Below the pieces are notes generated by a model. It searched no databases and was not told where the DNA came from. It was given only the letters and a program-made list of their open reading frames with translations. A DNA stretch of 64,000 nucleotides from Curtobacterium sp. MCBA15_001 (GTDB lineage: Bacteria; Actinomycetota; Actinomycetes; Actinomycetales; Microbacteriaceae). Shown here one piece after another: positions 9,365 through 18,101 of this stretch. The stretch's first letter is position 1. Each line of letters begins with the position of its first letter. Position numbers and translations under genes: made by a program. Location of the stretch: assembly GCF_001864835.1 (NCBI RefSeq), contig NZ_MJGI01000026.1, positions 62,001 to 126,000 of the forward strand. Direction: 5' to 3'.

Positions 9365-10923
9365 GCGGGCCGGTCCGCGTGCTGAGCATCGCGGGGACGG
9401 ACCCCACCGGTGGCGCCGGGCTGCAGGCCGACCTGAAGGCCATCGCGGCGCACGACGGCTACGGCATGGCGGTGGTGACCGCTGTCGTCGCGCAGAACAC
9501 GCACGGGGTGCGCTCGGTGCACGTGCCGGACGTGTCCGTGCTGCGGGACCAGCTCGAGGCGGTGTCGGACGACGTCGTCGTGGACGCCGTCAAGGTCGGG
9601 ATGCTCGGCACGGCCGCCGTCGTCCGACAGGTCGCCGAGTGGCTCCGCGCGCACCGACCGCCGGTCGTCGTCGTGGACCCGGTGATGGTCGCGACGAGCG
9701 GCGACCGGCTGCTCGACCGGGACGCCGAGCGCGCGATGACCGAGCTGTTCGCGCTGGCCGACCTGGTGACGCCGAACCGCCCCGAGCTGGCCGTGCTGGC
9801 ACGGCTGGCGACGTCGACGACGCCGTCGGACACGCTGGCGTCTTCGCCGACGGATCCGGTCGCTGCGGCTCGGCTCGTCGCCGCGGCGTTCGACGTCCGC
9901 GTGTTGGCGAAGGGCGGTCACGGGGACGGGCCGACCTCGGACGACGTGCTCGTGGCACCGGACGGCTCGGTCCGGTGGTTCCCCGCTCAGCGCATCGCGA
10001 CGAGCAACACGCACGGCACCGGGTGTTCGCTGTCGAGCGCGGTCGCGACCCTGATGGCGCAGCACGGCGACTGGGAGGTGGCCGTCGGCGCGGCGAAGAC
10101 CTGGCTGACGGCGGCGCTCCGGGGTGCCGATGCGCTCCGGGTGGGCACCGGGAACGGGCCGGTCGACCACGGCGCCGTCGTCCGCGCGGAGCGACCGGCC
10201 GTGGCGTCGACCGACCTGTGGTGGCGGGACGTGGAGCAGGTCCTCGACGGGACCCTCCGCGCGCCGTTCCTGACACAGCTCGCCTCCGGGACGCTCGCGG
10301 ACGCCGTCTTCGCGGGCTACCTGGCGCAGGACGTGCACTACCTCCGGGCGTACGAGCACCACCTGGCCGCACTCAGCACAGCGACCTCGGGAGACGCCGC
10401 TGACTTCTGGGCAGCCGCCGCTGCCGGGTGTGCGACCGAGGCGGCAACGCTGCACCACCGGCGGTTGGCGGGCCGTCGTGCGGAGGACGCCGTGCACCCG
10501 GTGTGCGCCGGGTACCTGGCGCACCTGGACGCTGCGGCACGGGACTCGACCGAGGTGCTCGCGGCCGCGGTGCTGCCGTGCTTCCGGGTGTACGCCTGGG
10601 TCGGCGAGCAGCTCGGCGCGCCTGCCCCCGACCACCCCTTCGCCGACTGGGTCACGGCGTACGGCGACCCCGGGTTCGCGGCGGCGAGTCGTGCAGCGAC
10701 GGCGCACGTCGAGGCGATGGCCGCAGCCGCGTCGCCGGTCCTCCGCGGACGGATGGCCCGGGCGTTCCGGACGTCGACGATCTGGGAACGCGAGTTCTTC
10801 GCGATGCCCTACGCGCTCGGGGCGAGTCGGACCAGCTCGACGTCGAGCGCGGCACCGACGGGCGCCGAGCCGTCGAGCGCTGCGCCGTCGACCGTGCACC
10901 GCATCCACGTGAAGTCGGGCTGA
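9361..10923 (+). CDS. thiD: Bifunctional HMP/HMP-P kinase (ThiD) fused to a TenA-like thiaminase/aminopyrimidine hydrolase
   Basis: A 520 aa fusion starting with GTG at 9361 inside the thiE stop. Residues 1-265 are ThiD: SIAGTDPTGGAGLQADLKAI, then VDPVMVATSGDRL, LVTPNRPE, and NTHGTGCSLSSA, the phosphate-binding and catalytic Cys loop. Residues 285-485 are a TenA/THI-4 domain with the catalytic LPC cysteine at Cys407 and the terminal REFFAMPY helix. It would phosphorylate pyrimidine and regenerate it from degraded thiamine, completing salvage with ThiM and ThiE. The last 35 or so residues are Ser/Ala/Thr-rich and lie antisense to the convergent phosphoesterase; they are probably not part of the fold. 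Confidence 0.93.
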   Translation: MSGPVRVLSIAGTDPTGGAGLQADLKAIAAHDGYGMAVVTAVVAQNTHGVRSVHVPDVSVLRDQLEAVSDDVVVDAVKVGMLGTAAVVRQVAEWLRAHRPPVVVVDPVMVATSGDRLLDRDAERAMTELFALADLVTPNRPELAVLARLATSTTPSDTLASSPTDPVAAARLVAAAFDVRVLAKGGHGDGPTSDDVLVAPDGSVRWFPAQRIATSNTHGTGCSLSSAVATLMAQHGDWEVAVGAAKTWLTAALRGADALRVGTGNGPVDHGAVVRAERPAVASTDLWWRDVEQVLDGTLRAPFLTQLASGTLADAVFAGYLAQDVHYLRAYEHHLAALSTATSGDAADFWAAAAAGCATEAATLHHRRLAGRRAEDAVHPVCAGYLAHLDAAARDSTEVLAAAVLPCFRVYAWVGEQLGAPAPDHPFADWVTAYGDPGFAAASRAATAHVEAMAAAASPVLRGRMARAFRTSTIWEREFFAMPYALGASRTSSTSSAAPTGAEPSSAAPSTVHRIHVKSG

Positions 10924-11345
10924 CGCCGGCGGTCCGTGGGTGAACCGGGGTTGAGCAGCCGCATCCCGCTCGGCGCGGTGGAGTCCCACGGGATGTGCGA
11001 GTGCCCGAACACGAGCACGTCGGTGTCGGGGTGGTCCACCTCGGCCCGGCGTTCCCGTCCCGTGGCGGCACCGGTCTCGTGGACCACGGCGAACCGCAGC
11101 CCTTCGACGGTGAACCGTGCGACGAGGGGCAGCCGGTCGTCGAACTCGGGCCCGTCGTTGTTGCCGCGGACACCGACGAAGGACCGGCTGCGTGTCTCGA
11201 GGGCGTCGAGCGTGGCCAGGTCGACCCAGTCCCCCGCGTGCACGACCAGGTCGGCCGCGTCGACGTCCGCCCAGAGCGCTGCAGGCAGGTCCTTCGCGCG
11301 CTTGGGCAGGTGGGTGTCGGAGACGAGCAGGAGCGCGGTGCTCAC
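10809..11345 (-). CDS. YfcE/MJ0936-type metallophosphoesterase
   Basis: A 178 aa protein with the full calcineurin-like motif set: LLVSDTHLPKRA, VVHAGDWVD, VGVRGNNDGPE, and FGHSHIPW. This size class hydrolyses phosphodiesters with two bound metal ions; the physiological substrate is unknown. The start is the GTG at 11345, which overlaps the MarR-type stop (GTGA), so the two genes are translationally coupled. Its 3' end overlaps the convergent thiD/tenA gene by 115 bp. Confidence 0.88.
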   Translation of the reverse strand: MSTALLLVSDTHLPKRAKDLPAALWADVDAADLVVHAGDWVDLATLDALETRSRSFVGVRGNNDGPEFDDRLPLVARFTVEGLRFAVVHETGAATGRERRAEVDHPDTDVLVFGHSHIPWDSTAPSGMRLLNPGSPTDRRRQPDFTWMRCTVDGAALDGSAPVGAALDVELVRLAPSA

Positions 11346-11830
11346 GCGTCGTCGCCGCCGTCCCCGCCGCTGCGGACCGGCATCGGGAGCCCGGCCTCGT
11401 CCGCTGCGCCGAGCCGCTCGAGCAGACCGGCCAGCAACGCGATGTCGTCGTCGGACCACGCGGCGATGCGTTCGTCGAGGGCGGCGCGGTGCAGCTGCAC
11501 GGAGCGGTCGAGAGCGGCGCGACCGGCATCGGTGGCCTCGAGGGGCTTCGCGTTGCCGGCGCCGCCGTCCGTGGTGCGGATCAGTCCGGCCGCCAGCAGC
11601 CCGGCGAGCTGGCGGGAGATCGTGGAGCGGTTGAGGCGCAGGTAGCGGGCGATGTCGATGGCCATGCAACCGGGGTGCTGCACGACGAAGTCCACCAAGG
11701 ACTGGTCGACCACGCTGAGCACCGCCTCGTTGCCGCGTGCCCGGATGCTCGCACGCCGGGTGATGCGCGACAGCTCGGTGTACGCGCGTCCGATCGCGGC
11801 GGTGCGGACGTCGGGTCCCGGCTGGTCCAT
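11342..11830 (-). CDS. MarR-family transcriptional regulator
   Basis: A 162 aa protein with the winged-helix MarR core: HPGCMAIDIARYLRLNRSTISRQLAGLLAAGLIR at about residues 52-85, then GRAALDRS and a C-terminal dimerisation helix (DDDIALLAGLLERLG). A GGAGG ribosome site precedes the ATG. It likely represses its own two-gene unit with the metallophosphoesterase and perhaps other genes in response to a small phenolic or drug-like ligand (family-level inference). Confidence 0.88.
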   Translation of the reverse strand: MDQPGPDVRTAAIGRAYTELSRITRRASIRARGNEAVLSVVDQSLVDFVVQHPGCMAIDIARYLRLNRSTISRQLAGLLAAGLIRTTDGGAGNAKPLEATDAGRAALDRSVQLHRAALDERIAAWSDDDIALLAGLLERLGAADEAGLPMPVRSGGDGGDDA

Positions 11831-12006
11831 GGTGCCTCCAACCCTCGTGTTCCCTTGGCGGTCACCATACCTGCGGGTCTCGGGCCTCGGACCGGACGCC
11901 CCGCCGACGTCTGCGTGATCCGGCTTGCTCGTGCGTCTTCACGCAGCAGGTCACGATCCGACGGTCAGTCGCAGCCCGGGGACCCCGCAGCCGGTCGGCC
12001 GTCCGG

Positions 12007-12468
12007 TCACGCCCCGCGGATCGCCGCCTGGAGCGTGGGGATGTCGAGCTTCACCATCGTCATCATCGCCTGGTAGGCCCGACCCGAGGCCTCCGCGTCG
12101 CCGCCGGCCGCCATCAGCTCGCCCCAGTTCGCCGGGGTCACCTGCCACGCGACACCCCACCGGTCGGTGAGCCAGCCGCACATCGACGGGGTGCCGCCGC
12201 CGGCCAGGAACGCGTCCCAGATCCGGTCGAGCTCGTCTTGGTCGTCGACGTCGACCTGGAAGGAGATCGCGTCGGAGTGCGGGTGCCCGGGGCCGGCGTT
12301 CATCGCACGGTAGGGCTGCCCGTGCAGCCGGAACTCGACCACCAGGGTGGAGCCGTCGGGCATCCGTTCGACGTGGTCGACCGACGAGTCGGGGATCACC
12401 GAGGCGTAGAAGGTGGCCGCTTCCTCGGCCTGCCCGTCGAACCAGATGAAGGGGACGATCTGCCGCAT
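12007..12468 (-). CDS. VOC-superfamily protein, PhnB-like (3-demethylubiquinone-9 methyltransferase domain type)
   Basis: A 153 aa protein starting RQIVPFIWFDGQAEEAATFYASVIPDS, typical of PhnB-like glyoxalase-fold proteins. It continues with the WGVAWQVTP motif and a GRAYQAMMTMVKLDIPTLQAA tail. Despite the historic domain name these are not proven methyltransferases. The ATG at 12468 has an AGGA ribosome site; upstream in-frame starts do not. It precedes the small GNAT gene's stop by 20 bp on the same strand, suggesting a pair. Confidence 0.85.
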   Translation of the reverse strand: MRQIVPFIWFDGQAEEAATFYASVIPDSSVDHVERMPDGSTLVVEFRLHGQPYRAMNAGPGHPHSDAISFQVDVDDQDELDRIWDAFLAGGGTPSMCGWLTDRWGVAWQVTPANWGELMAAGGDAEASGRAYQAMMTMVKLDIPTLQAAIRGA

Positions 12469-12488
12469 GGTGTGTCCTGTCGTCGGGC

Positions 12489-12785
12489 TCAGCCCGCGGC
12501 GGTGCGGGTGAGCAGTGCTGCCTTGTCGGGGTGTTCGTCGAACCACGTGCCCACGTACCAGCACATCGGCACGATGCGCTTGTCGGTCCGCCGCTCGACG
12601 TCGGCCACCGCGTACGCGACCAGTTCGGCCGCGTAACCGTGTCCGCGGTGCTTCGGCACCGTGTACGTGTGCGGGAAGGCGACCGCGTCGTCGTTCTCCC
12701 GTTCGTCGAGCACGCTCACCAGGTCGCCGTCGACGTACATCGCGTACCGCTGCTGGTCGGCCTCGTGGCGGAACTCGTGAGCCAT
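12489..12785 (-). CDS. Small GNAT-like N-acetyltransferase (YidJ/COG2388 type)
   Basis: A 98 aa protein with the minimal GNAT core: RYAMYVDGDLVSVLDER, then AFPHTYTVPKHRGHGYAAELVAYAV (the acetyl-CoA loop RGHGYA), then ivPMCWYVGTWFDEHP. Proteins of this size and pattern are conserved stand-alone acetyltransferases with unknown acceptors. It is probably cotranscribed with the PhnB-like gene just downstream. Confidence 0.85.
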   Translation of the reverse strand: MAHEFRHEADQQRYAMYVDGDLVSVLDERENDDAVAFPHTYTVPKHRGHGYAAELVAYAVADVERRTDKRIVPMCWYVGTWFDEHPDKAALLTRTAAG

Positions 12786-12873
12786 GCCGCCATCATGCCC
12801 GCACGGCGCGTCCGCGGGAAGTCCCCGCGGGTCGGCTGGAATGGGTCCCGACCGGTGCGAGTTGCATGGGGGC

Positions 12874-13521
12874 ATGACAACGATCGGCATCATCGGCGCA
12901 GGCAACATCGGTTCCCGACTCGCTCGACTGGCGGTCCAGCACGGCCACGACGTGGCGATCGCGAACTCCCGCGGCCCGGAGACCCTGCAGGACCTGGTGG
13001 CGGAACTCGGCGACCACGCCCGAGCCGTCACCCGTGACGAGGCCGCGGCGGCCGGCGACCTGGTCGTCGTGACCACGCCCCTCGCCGCGATCGAGACGAT
13101 CCCGGTCGAGCCGCTGGTCGGCAAGGTCGTCATCGACACGAACAACTACTACCCCCAGCGCGATGGGCAGATCGCCGCACTCGACGACGAGACCACCACC
13201 ACGGCCGAGCTCCTGCAGGACCACCTGCCCGGCGCCCGCGTGGTGAAGGCGTTCAACCACATCATGGCGTCGGACCTGACCACCGCGGGCACCCCCTCGG
13301 GCACCCCGGACCGCCGAGCCCTCGTCGTCGCCGGAGACGACGCGGACGCCAAGCAGACGGTGTCCGACCTGCTCGACGAGTTCGGGTTCGACGCGGTCGA
13401 CATCGGCCCGTTGGCCGAAGGGTGGCGCATCCAGCGCGACACCCCCGGCTACGTCAAGCCGTACGCCGCTGACGAGCTCAGGCAGGCCGTCGCGGAGGCG
13501 AAGCGCTACCGCGACATGTGA
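12874..13521 (+). CDS. NAD(P)-binding oxidoreductase, F420-dependent NADP reductase-like
   Basis: A 215 aa Rossmann protein. The N-terminal dinucleotide motif is GIIGAGNIGSRLARLAV, followed by VAIANSRGPETL (the Ser-Arg pair favours NADP phosphate) and VVIDTNNYYPQRDG. The middle ARVVKAFNHIMASDL and the helical C-terminus match the NADPH:F420 oxidoreductase-like family. Many bacterial members act on other substrates, so F420 use is not certain. It is divergent from the GNAT gene across 88 bp. Confidence 0.85.
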   Translation: MTTIGIIGAGNIGSRLARLAVQHGHDVAIANSRGPETLQDLVAELGDHARAVTRDEAAAAGDLVVVTTPLAAIETIPVEPLVGKVVIDTNNYYPQRDGQIAALDDETTTTAELLQDHLPGARVVKAFNHIMASDLTTAGTPSGTPDRRALVVAGDDADAKQTVSDLLDEFGFDAVDIGPLAEGWRIQRDTPGYVKPYAADELRQAVAEAKRYRDM

Positions 13522-13540
13522 CGGCTCCCGCGACTCGCGA

Positions 13541-13579
13541 GCGCGACGCGAGAGCGCGACGCGAGAGCGCGACGCGAGA
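13541..13579. repeat. Three perfect 13-bp tandem repeats
   Basis: Three consecutive copies of GCGCGACGCGAGA fill the short gap between the convergent F420-reductase-like and aldo/keto reductase genes, with a partial fourth copy running into the reductase stop. No hairpin terminator is clearer here, so the array may be slippage-generated filler or may take part in termination. Confidence 0.75.
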
Positions 13580-13582
13580 GCG

Positions 13583-14560
13583 CTAGCGCGACTCGTGGCC
13601 GTCGAACACGAGCGTCATCTCGGCCAGGTCGTCCTCTGACGGCACCCAGGCCGTCCCGGCGTCGACGTTCTGGGCGATCTGCTCCGGCTTCGTCGCGCCG
13701 GCGATGACGCTCGTCAGGCCCGGTTGCGCGAGCAGCCAGGCGAAGGTCGCCTGCAGCATCGTGACGCCTCGGTCGTCACAGAAGCGCTGGTACTCCTCGA
13801 GCACGTCCCACGGGGCGTGCTCGAGGAGCTCCGGCTTCAGCCGCGTGAGCCGTCCGTCCGTCGGGCTGTCGCTCCGCGTGTACTTGCCGCTGAGCAGCCC
13901 GTTGTACAGCGGGAAGAACGGCAGGAACCCGAGGGCGTAGGCGCGCACCGCGGGCAGCACCTCGGCCTCCACGCCGCGCGCCAGCGGGCTGTACTCGTTC
14001 TGCGCCGAGACGAACGCCGTGGTGCCGGCGATCGACGCGGTCAGCTCGGCCTCGGCGATCTGCCACCCGGCCAGGTTGGAGTGCCCGACGTAGCGGATCT
14101 TCCCCTCGCGCACCAGGTCGTCGAGCACCGACAGGGTCTCCTCGATCGGGGTGACCGGGTCGGGCCGGTGCAGTTGGTACAGGTCGATCCAGTCCGTCCC
14201 GAGCCGCCGCAGCGAGGCCTCCACCGCCAGCCGCACGTACCGCCGCGAGCCACGCACACCCCAGTCCGGCCCGTTCGCGCCCTGCATGTCCATGCCGAAC
14301 TTCGTCGCGAGGACGACCTCGTCTCGGCGTCCGGCGAGCGCACGGCCGAGCATCGACTCCGACTGTCCGGGCGTCCCGCCGTAGATGTCGGCCGTGTCGA
14401 ACAGCGTCACCCCGGCGTCGAGCGCCGCATGCACCACGGCGTCGGTCCCGTCCTGGGACTCGGTCACGGTGCCGGTCCGTCCGAAGTTGTTGCAGCCGAG
14501 GCCGACGGTGGACACGACGAGCCCCGAGGGGCCGAGCGGACGGTGTTCGATCACGGTCAT
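13583..14560 (-). CDS. Aldo/keto reductase
   Basis: A 325 aa TIM-barrel NADPH-dependent reductase of the AKR voltage-channel-beta/YajO-like group. The catalytic tetrad region is visible: FDTADIYGG (Asp and Tyr), VVLATKFG (Lys) and LYQLHRPD (His). SVIAGATKPEQIAQN near the C-terminus is the NADP phosphate-binding segment. The GLGCNNFGRT start is typical of the family. The carbonyl substrate cannot be told from sequence. The gene is divergent from the proline-rich membrane protein. Confidence 0.93.
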   Translation of the reverse strand: MTVIEHRPLGPSGLVVSTVGLGCNNFGRTGTVTESQDGTDAVVHAALDAGVTLFDTADIYGGTPGQSESMLGRALAGRRDEVVLATKFGMDMQGANGPDWGVRGSRRYVRLAVEASLRRLGTDWIDLYQLHRPDPVTPIEETLSVLDDLVREGKIRYVGHSNLAGWQIAEAELTASIAGTTAFVSAQNEYSPLARGVEAEVLPAVRAYALGFLPFFPLYNGLLSGKYTRSDSPTDGRLTRLKPELLEHAPWDVLEEYQRFCDDRGVTMLQATFAWLLAQPGLTSVIAGATKPEQIAQNVDAGTAWVPSEDDLAEMTLVFDGHESR

Positions 14561-14659
14561 GCGAGCGACGCTACCGCGCCCCCGGAACTGGGGCTGGGTC
14601 AGGACGACGCGGTGCCGCTAGAACTGACGATGGATCAGCCGACGGAGGGAGCACCGCAC

Positions 14660-15697
14660 GTGGCGTCGCACCGCATGTCCGATTCCGATCGACCCCGCCG
14701 GCCCGTCCCGGCCTGGGTGACCGCGCCGGTCACGGACGTCTCGACCGGCCAGGAGGCCCCGCCCGCCGCCGCCACGCCGCCTACGGTCCGCTCCGCCGAG
14801 CCCACCGCCCCGCCCGCGACACCGCCGGTGCCGCCGGTGGCCGCCGCTCCTGCACCGGCGCCCGTGTCCCGCCCCGTGCTGGACCCGGACGCCGTCGTGC
14901 CGGACTACCCGCCGTCCGAGGACCTCCTGCCCCCGGCACCGACCTCGCCAGCGCTGCACACCGCCCCGTTCGACGCCTCCCGCGCGCCCGTCGTGGTCCC
15001 GGCACCGGTCTCCCCGGTCGACGCCGTCCGTGAGCCGGCCATGTCCGGCCCGGCACACCAGGGCCCCCTCGTCCCGCTGACCGGCCAGCCGCGGTTCTCC
15101 GTCCCCGGGCTGGAGCACGTCGTCGTCGCCGGGACGACCGACGAGCCGGTCGGACCGGTCGGCTACCGCACCCCCGCGCGCTTCGCCCACCAGCAGTCCG
15201 TCGCGACCCCGCACCGCGTGACCGAGCCCGCGCCGACGCCCGCCGCGCACGCGTTCGACGCCCTCGTCGCGGCACCCGCACCGGAAGCGCCGGAGCCGGC
15301 ACCGACCGTCTCCGCGACGGCGCCGACCGTGGATGCCGAGCCGGACCTCCCGTCCGACGCCGTCACGGACCGACGCCGCCCCCTCGGCGTGACCCCGTCG
15401 GCTGCCCTGGCCGCCGTCGCGGGCACCGCGACCACCGGACTCGCAGCCTGGTGGTTCACGACGCCCACGACCGTGCACGCCGCCGGGCTGCTGCTCGGCC
15501 TGGTCGCGGTCGTCTGCGGCGTCACGACGCTCCGGGACCCCTCGGCCACGTGGCAGCGGCCGGTGGCGCTGCTCGGGACCGTGCTCGGCGTCGTCGGCAC
15601 CGTCGTGCTGCTCTGGGCGGTCGCGTCCGCGGTGCTGCCGGCCGGCACGCTGCCCGACCTGACCGGCACGGGCGCGGTCCCCACGATCGCCCCCTGA
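14660..15697 (+). CDS. Proline/alanine-rich protein with C-terminal membrane segments
   Basis: About 345 aa. Residues 1-235 are dominated by Pro, Ala, Val and Thr with no recognisable fold, most likely disordered and cytoplasmic. Residues 240-335 hold three hydrophobic helices separated by short loops (around SAALAAVAGTATTGLAAWW, AAGLLLGLVAVVCGV and VALLGTVLGVVGTVVLLWAV). I chose the GTG at 14660 because a GGAGGGA ribosome site lies nine bases before it; an ATG at 14630 and another at 14675 are alternatives. The function is unknown. The layout is common in actinobacterial envelope-associated proteins of unknown role. Confidence 0.65.
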   Translation: MASHRMSDSDRPRRPVPAWVTAPVTDVSTGQEAPPAAATPPTVRSAEPTAPPATPPVPPVAAAPAPAPVSRPVLDPDAVVPDYPPSEDLLPPAPTSPALHTAPFDASRAPVVVPAPVSPVDAVREPAMSGPAHQGPLVPLTGQPRFSVPGLEHVVVAGTTDEPVGPVGYRTPARFAHQQSVATPHRVTEPAPTPAAHAFDALVAAPAPEAPEPAPTVSATAPTVDAEPDLPSDAVTDRRRPLGVTPSAALAAVAGTATTGLAAWWFTTPTTVHAAGLLLGLVAVVCGVTTLRDPSATWQRPVALLGTVLGVVGTVVLLWAVASAVLPAGTLPDLTGTGAVPTIAP

Positions 15698-15709
15698 GCC
15701 CACGGCGTC

Positions 15710-16567
15710 TCAGACGGCGCGGACGACCCCGCGGGACAGGATGGCATTGGTCAGGGCGTCGATCGGCTCGCGCTGCACGGTCGGGTTCGCGATGAGGACG
15801 TAGTCGACTGCGGGCAGGTCCGGCAGGCCGAGGCGCTGCGACACCTTCACCAGGTCCGCCGGGATGAGCGAGTGCGGGAACACCGCCACACCGATGCCCG
15901 CACGCACCGCGGCCAGCACACCGTTCACGTCGCGCGTGTTGCAGGTGATCCGCCACGTGCGTCCGGCGGCCTCGAGCGCGTCGATCGCCATCTGACGGCT
16001 GATGCTCGGCGCCTGGTAGGCGATGAGCGGCACGGGTTCGTCCCGCTCCACCGCGATGCCGTCCTGCGCCATCCACACCATCTGGTCGGTCGCGACGCGG
16101 GTGCCCTCGGCGGACTCCCCCGCGGTCTGCTTGATGAACACCAGGTCGAGCTGCCCGGCGTGTACTCGTCGCAACAGCGGCGCGGACTGGTTCACCGTGA
16201 GTTCGAGGTTCACCTGTGGGTGCAGCCGTCGGAAGTCCCGGAGGATCCGCGGCAGCTGCGTGATCGCCAGGTCGTCCGCGGCCCCGAACCGCAGTCGGCC
16301 ACGGGTCGCCGAGCCGGAGAAGTAGGCGTCCGCGGTGGCGTGTGCCGCGAGGATCGTGCGCGCGAACCCGGCCATCGCGTCGCCGTTGTCCGTCAGCGTG
16401 ACGCCGCGGGTGTCCCGCGCGACGAGGGTCCGCGACACCGCCGTCTCGAGGCGTCGGACGTGCTGCGAGACGGTGGGCTGGCTGATGCCGAGGCGGGCTC
16501 CGGCCTGGGTGAAGCTGCTGGTCTCAGCGACCGCCAGGAAGGTCTGCAGCAGGACGGGATCGAGCAC
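15710..16567 (-). CDS. LysR-family transcriptional regulator
   Basis: About 285 aa. The winged helix is at the start (LLQTFLAVAETSSFTQAGARLGISQPTVSQHVRRLE), followed by the two-lobed periplasmic-binding-like effector domain (GRLRFGAADDLAITQLPRIL ... DLVFIKQT ... GIGVAVFPHSLIPADL). The GTG at 16567 is preceded by GAGAGG, whereas upstream ATGs lack a ribosome site. It is divergent from the MFS exporter, the classic arrangement in which a LysR protein controls its neighbour. The gap between them carries an ATTCGA...TCGAAT inverted repeat (16581-16625). Confidence 0.92.
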   Translation of the reverse strand: MLDPVLLQTFLAVAETSSFTQAGARLGISQPTVSQHVRRLETAVSRTLVARDTRGVTLTDNGDAMAGFARTILAAHATADAYFSGSATRGRLRFGAADDLAITQLPRILRDFRRLHPQVNLELTVNQSAPLLRRVHAGQLDLVFIKQTAGESAEGTRVATDQMVWMAQDGIAVERDEPVPLIAYQAPSISRQMAIDALEAAGRTWRITCNTRDVNGVLAAVRAGIGVAVFPHSLIPADLVKVSQRLGLPDLPAVDYVLIANPTVQREPIDALTNAILSRGVVRAV

Positions 16568-16690
16568 GCGGGCGCCTCTCATTCGACATCGCAATGGAGT
16601 GATAGCAACCATACGGGGATCGAATGGACCCGTGCCACGTAGTTTCGAGTGGGTACCAGTCCACCCCTGACCGTGCGGAGTCCCTGCCCA

Positions 16691-18016
16691 GTGAGCGCGT
16701 CATCGACGACCCTCCCCCCACCCACCGAACCGCTGCCGATCCAGGCCGCCCGACCACCATGGCGGCACTCGTTCATCGCGCTGTCCGTGCCGAACTTCCG
16801 GCTGTTCACGGCGACGAACCTGGTGGCGATGACCGCGGGGTGGATGCAGCGGATCGCACAGGACTGGCTCGTCCTGCAGCTGACCGGCTCCGTCGCGCAG
16901 GTCGGCATCACCGTCGCCTGCCAGTTCGCTCCGATGCTGCTGTTCGGGCTGTTCGGCGGCGTCCTCGTCGACCGGTTCTCCAAGCGCGCGCTGATGATGA
17001 TCACGCAGGGCGCCTTCGCCGTGCTCTCCCTGCTGCTCGCCGTCCTGACCCTGACCGGGGTGGTGCAGGCGTGGCACATCTGGGTGATCGCCTTCGTCGT
17101 CGGCATGGTCACCGTGATCGACAACCCGGCCCGTCAGGTCTTCGTGACCGAGATCGTCGGGCACGAGCACCTGCGGAACGCCATCAGCGTCAACTCGTCG
17201 GTGTTCCAGCTCGGCGGCATGATCGGGCCCGCACTGTCGGGAGCCCTGCTCGTCGCGGTCGGCGCCGGGTGGTCGTTCGGCATCAACGCCGTCGCGTGCG
17301 TGGCCGTCGTCGTCACGCTCGGCTTCCTGCGCACCGCGGACCTGCACCGGACCCCGCCGATGCCGCGCGCGAAGGGACAGCTCGTCGAGGGACTGCGCTA
17401 CGCCGTCCGCAAGCCGACGATCCTGGTGCCCGTCGTGCTCATGGTGTTCTTCTCCGTCTTCGCGCTGACCATGCCCGTGCTGCTGTCGGCCTTCGCGTCC
17501 CAGGTGTACGACGTCGGCGCCGGCGGCTACGGCCTGTTCAACTCCGCGGTCGCGGTCGGCGCGCTGACCGGGGCGCTGCTGTCCACGCGACGGGCGACCG
17601 TCCGGCTCCGCACGATCGTCGGCGGGGTGTTCTGGACCGGGCTGCTGCTCGTGGTGTCGGGGTCGATCCCGGTCATCGCGCCGTTCACCGTGGCGCTGGT
17701 CGCTGTCGGCATGTCGCAGCTGCTGTTCATGACCGCGTCGAACTCGATGGTGCAGTTGTCGTCGAACATCGCGATCCGCGGCCGGGTGATGTCGCTCTAC
17801 GTCCTCGTGCTGCTGGGTGGCCAGGCCATCGGCGGGCCGCTCATGGGCCAGGTCGTCGACCACTTCGGCGCCCACGTCGGCATGGTCGTCGCCGGTGGGG
17901 TCCCCGCCGCCGCGGCCGCGGTGATCGGCCTGGTGCTCGCCCACCGCGGCGGCTTCCACCTGGCCGTGCGGATGCGGCACCACGTTCCACTGCCGGCCAT
18001 CGTCGGTCACCGCTGA
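16691..18016 (+). CDS. MFS transporter, EntS-like (MFS_3) exporter
   Basis: About 441 aa with 12 predicted membrane helices, a MFS_3-type exporter related to the enterobactin exporter EntS and to drug exporters. Visible signatures are NFRLFTATNLVAMTAGWMQRIAQDWLVL at helix 1, GGVLVDRFSKRALMM in the conserved loop 2-3, and IDNPARQVFVTEIVG after helix 4. GTG at 16691 is used; GTGs at 16649 and 16673 are possible but have no better ribosome site. The substrate is unknown. The divergent LysR gene is the probable regulator. Confidence 0.9.
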   Translation: MSASSTTLPPPTEPLPIQAARPPWRHSFIALSVPNFRLFTATNLVAMTAGWMQRIAQDWLVLQLTGSVAQVGITVACQFAPMLLFGLFGGVLVDRFSKRALMMITQGAFAVLSLLLAVLTLTGVVQAWHIWVIAFVVGMVTVIDNPARQVFVTEIVGHEHLRNAISVNSSVFQLGGMIGPALSGALLVAVGAGWSFGINAVACVAVVVTLGFLRTADLHRTPPMPRAKGQLVEGLRYAVRKPTILVPVVLMVFFSVFALTMPVLLSAFASQVYDVGAGGYGLFNSAVAVGALTGALLSTRRATVRLRTIVGGVFWTGLLLVVSGSIPVIAPFTVALVAVGMSQLLFMTASNSMVQLSSNIAIRGRVMSLYVLVLLGGQAIGGPLMGQVVDHFGAHVGMVVAGGVPAAAAAVIGLVLAHRGGFHLAVRMRHHVPLPAIVGHR

Positions 18017-18030
18017 CGCGTCGGCTCGCT

Positions 18031-18074
18031 CGGACGGGAGGCCCGGTGCCAGCTGGCACCGAGCCTCCCGTCCG
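18031..18074. terminator. 20-bp-arm hairpin after the MFS gene, containing a dispersed motif
   Basis: Arms 18031-18050 and 18055-18074 pair over 20 positions with a single mismatch and a 4-base AGCT loop. No T-run follows, as usual in high-GC actinobacteria. The left arm is repeated exactly, 20 of 20 bases, at 56698-56717, another convergent gene gap, so the arm belongs to a dispersed family. Confidence 0.8.
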
Positions 18075-18101
18075 TCACGTGGTCGCGTCGCGTGGTCGCG
18101 T

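Noticed and set aside
8662-11529. Long open frame antisense to the thiamine operon
   Set aside because: It is an Arg/Pro/Gly-rich shadow caused by high GC. The plus-strand thi genes have clear family motifs and coupled overlaps.
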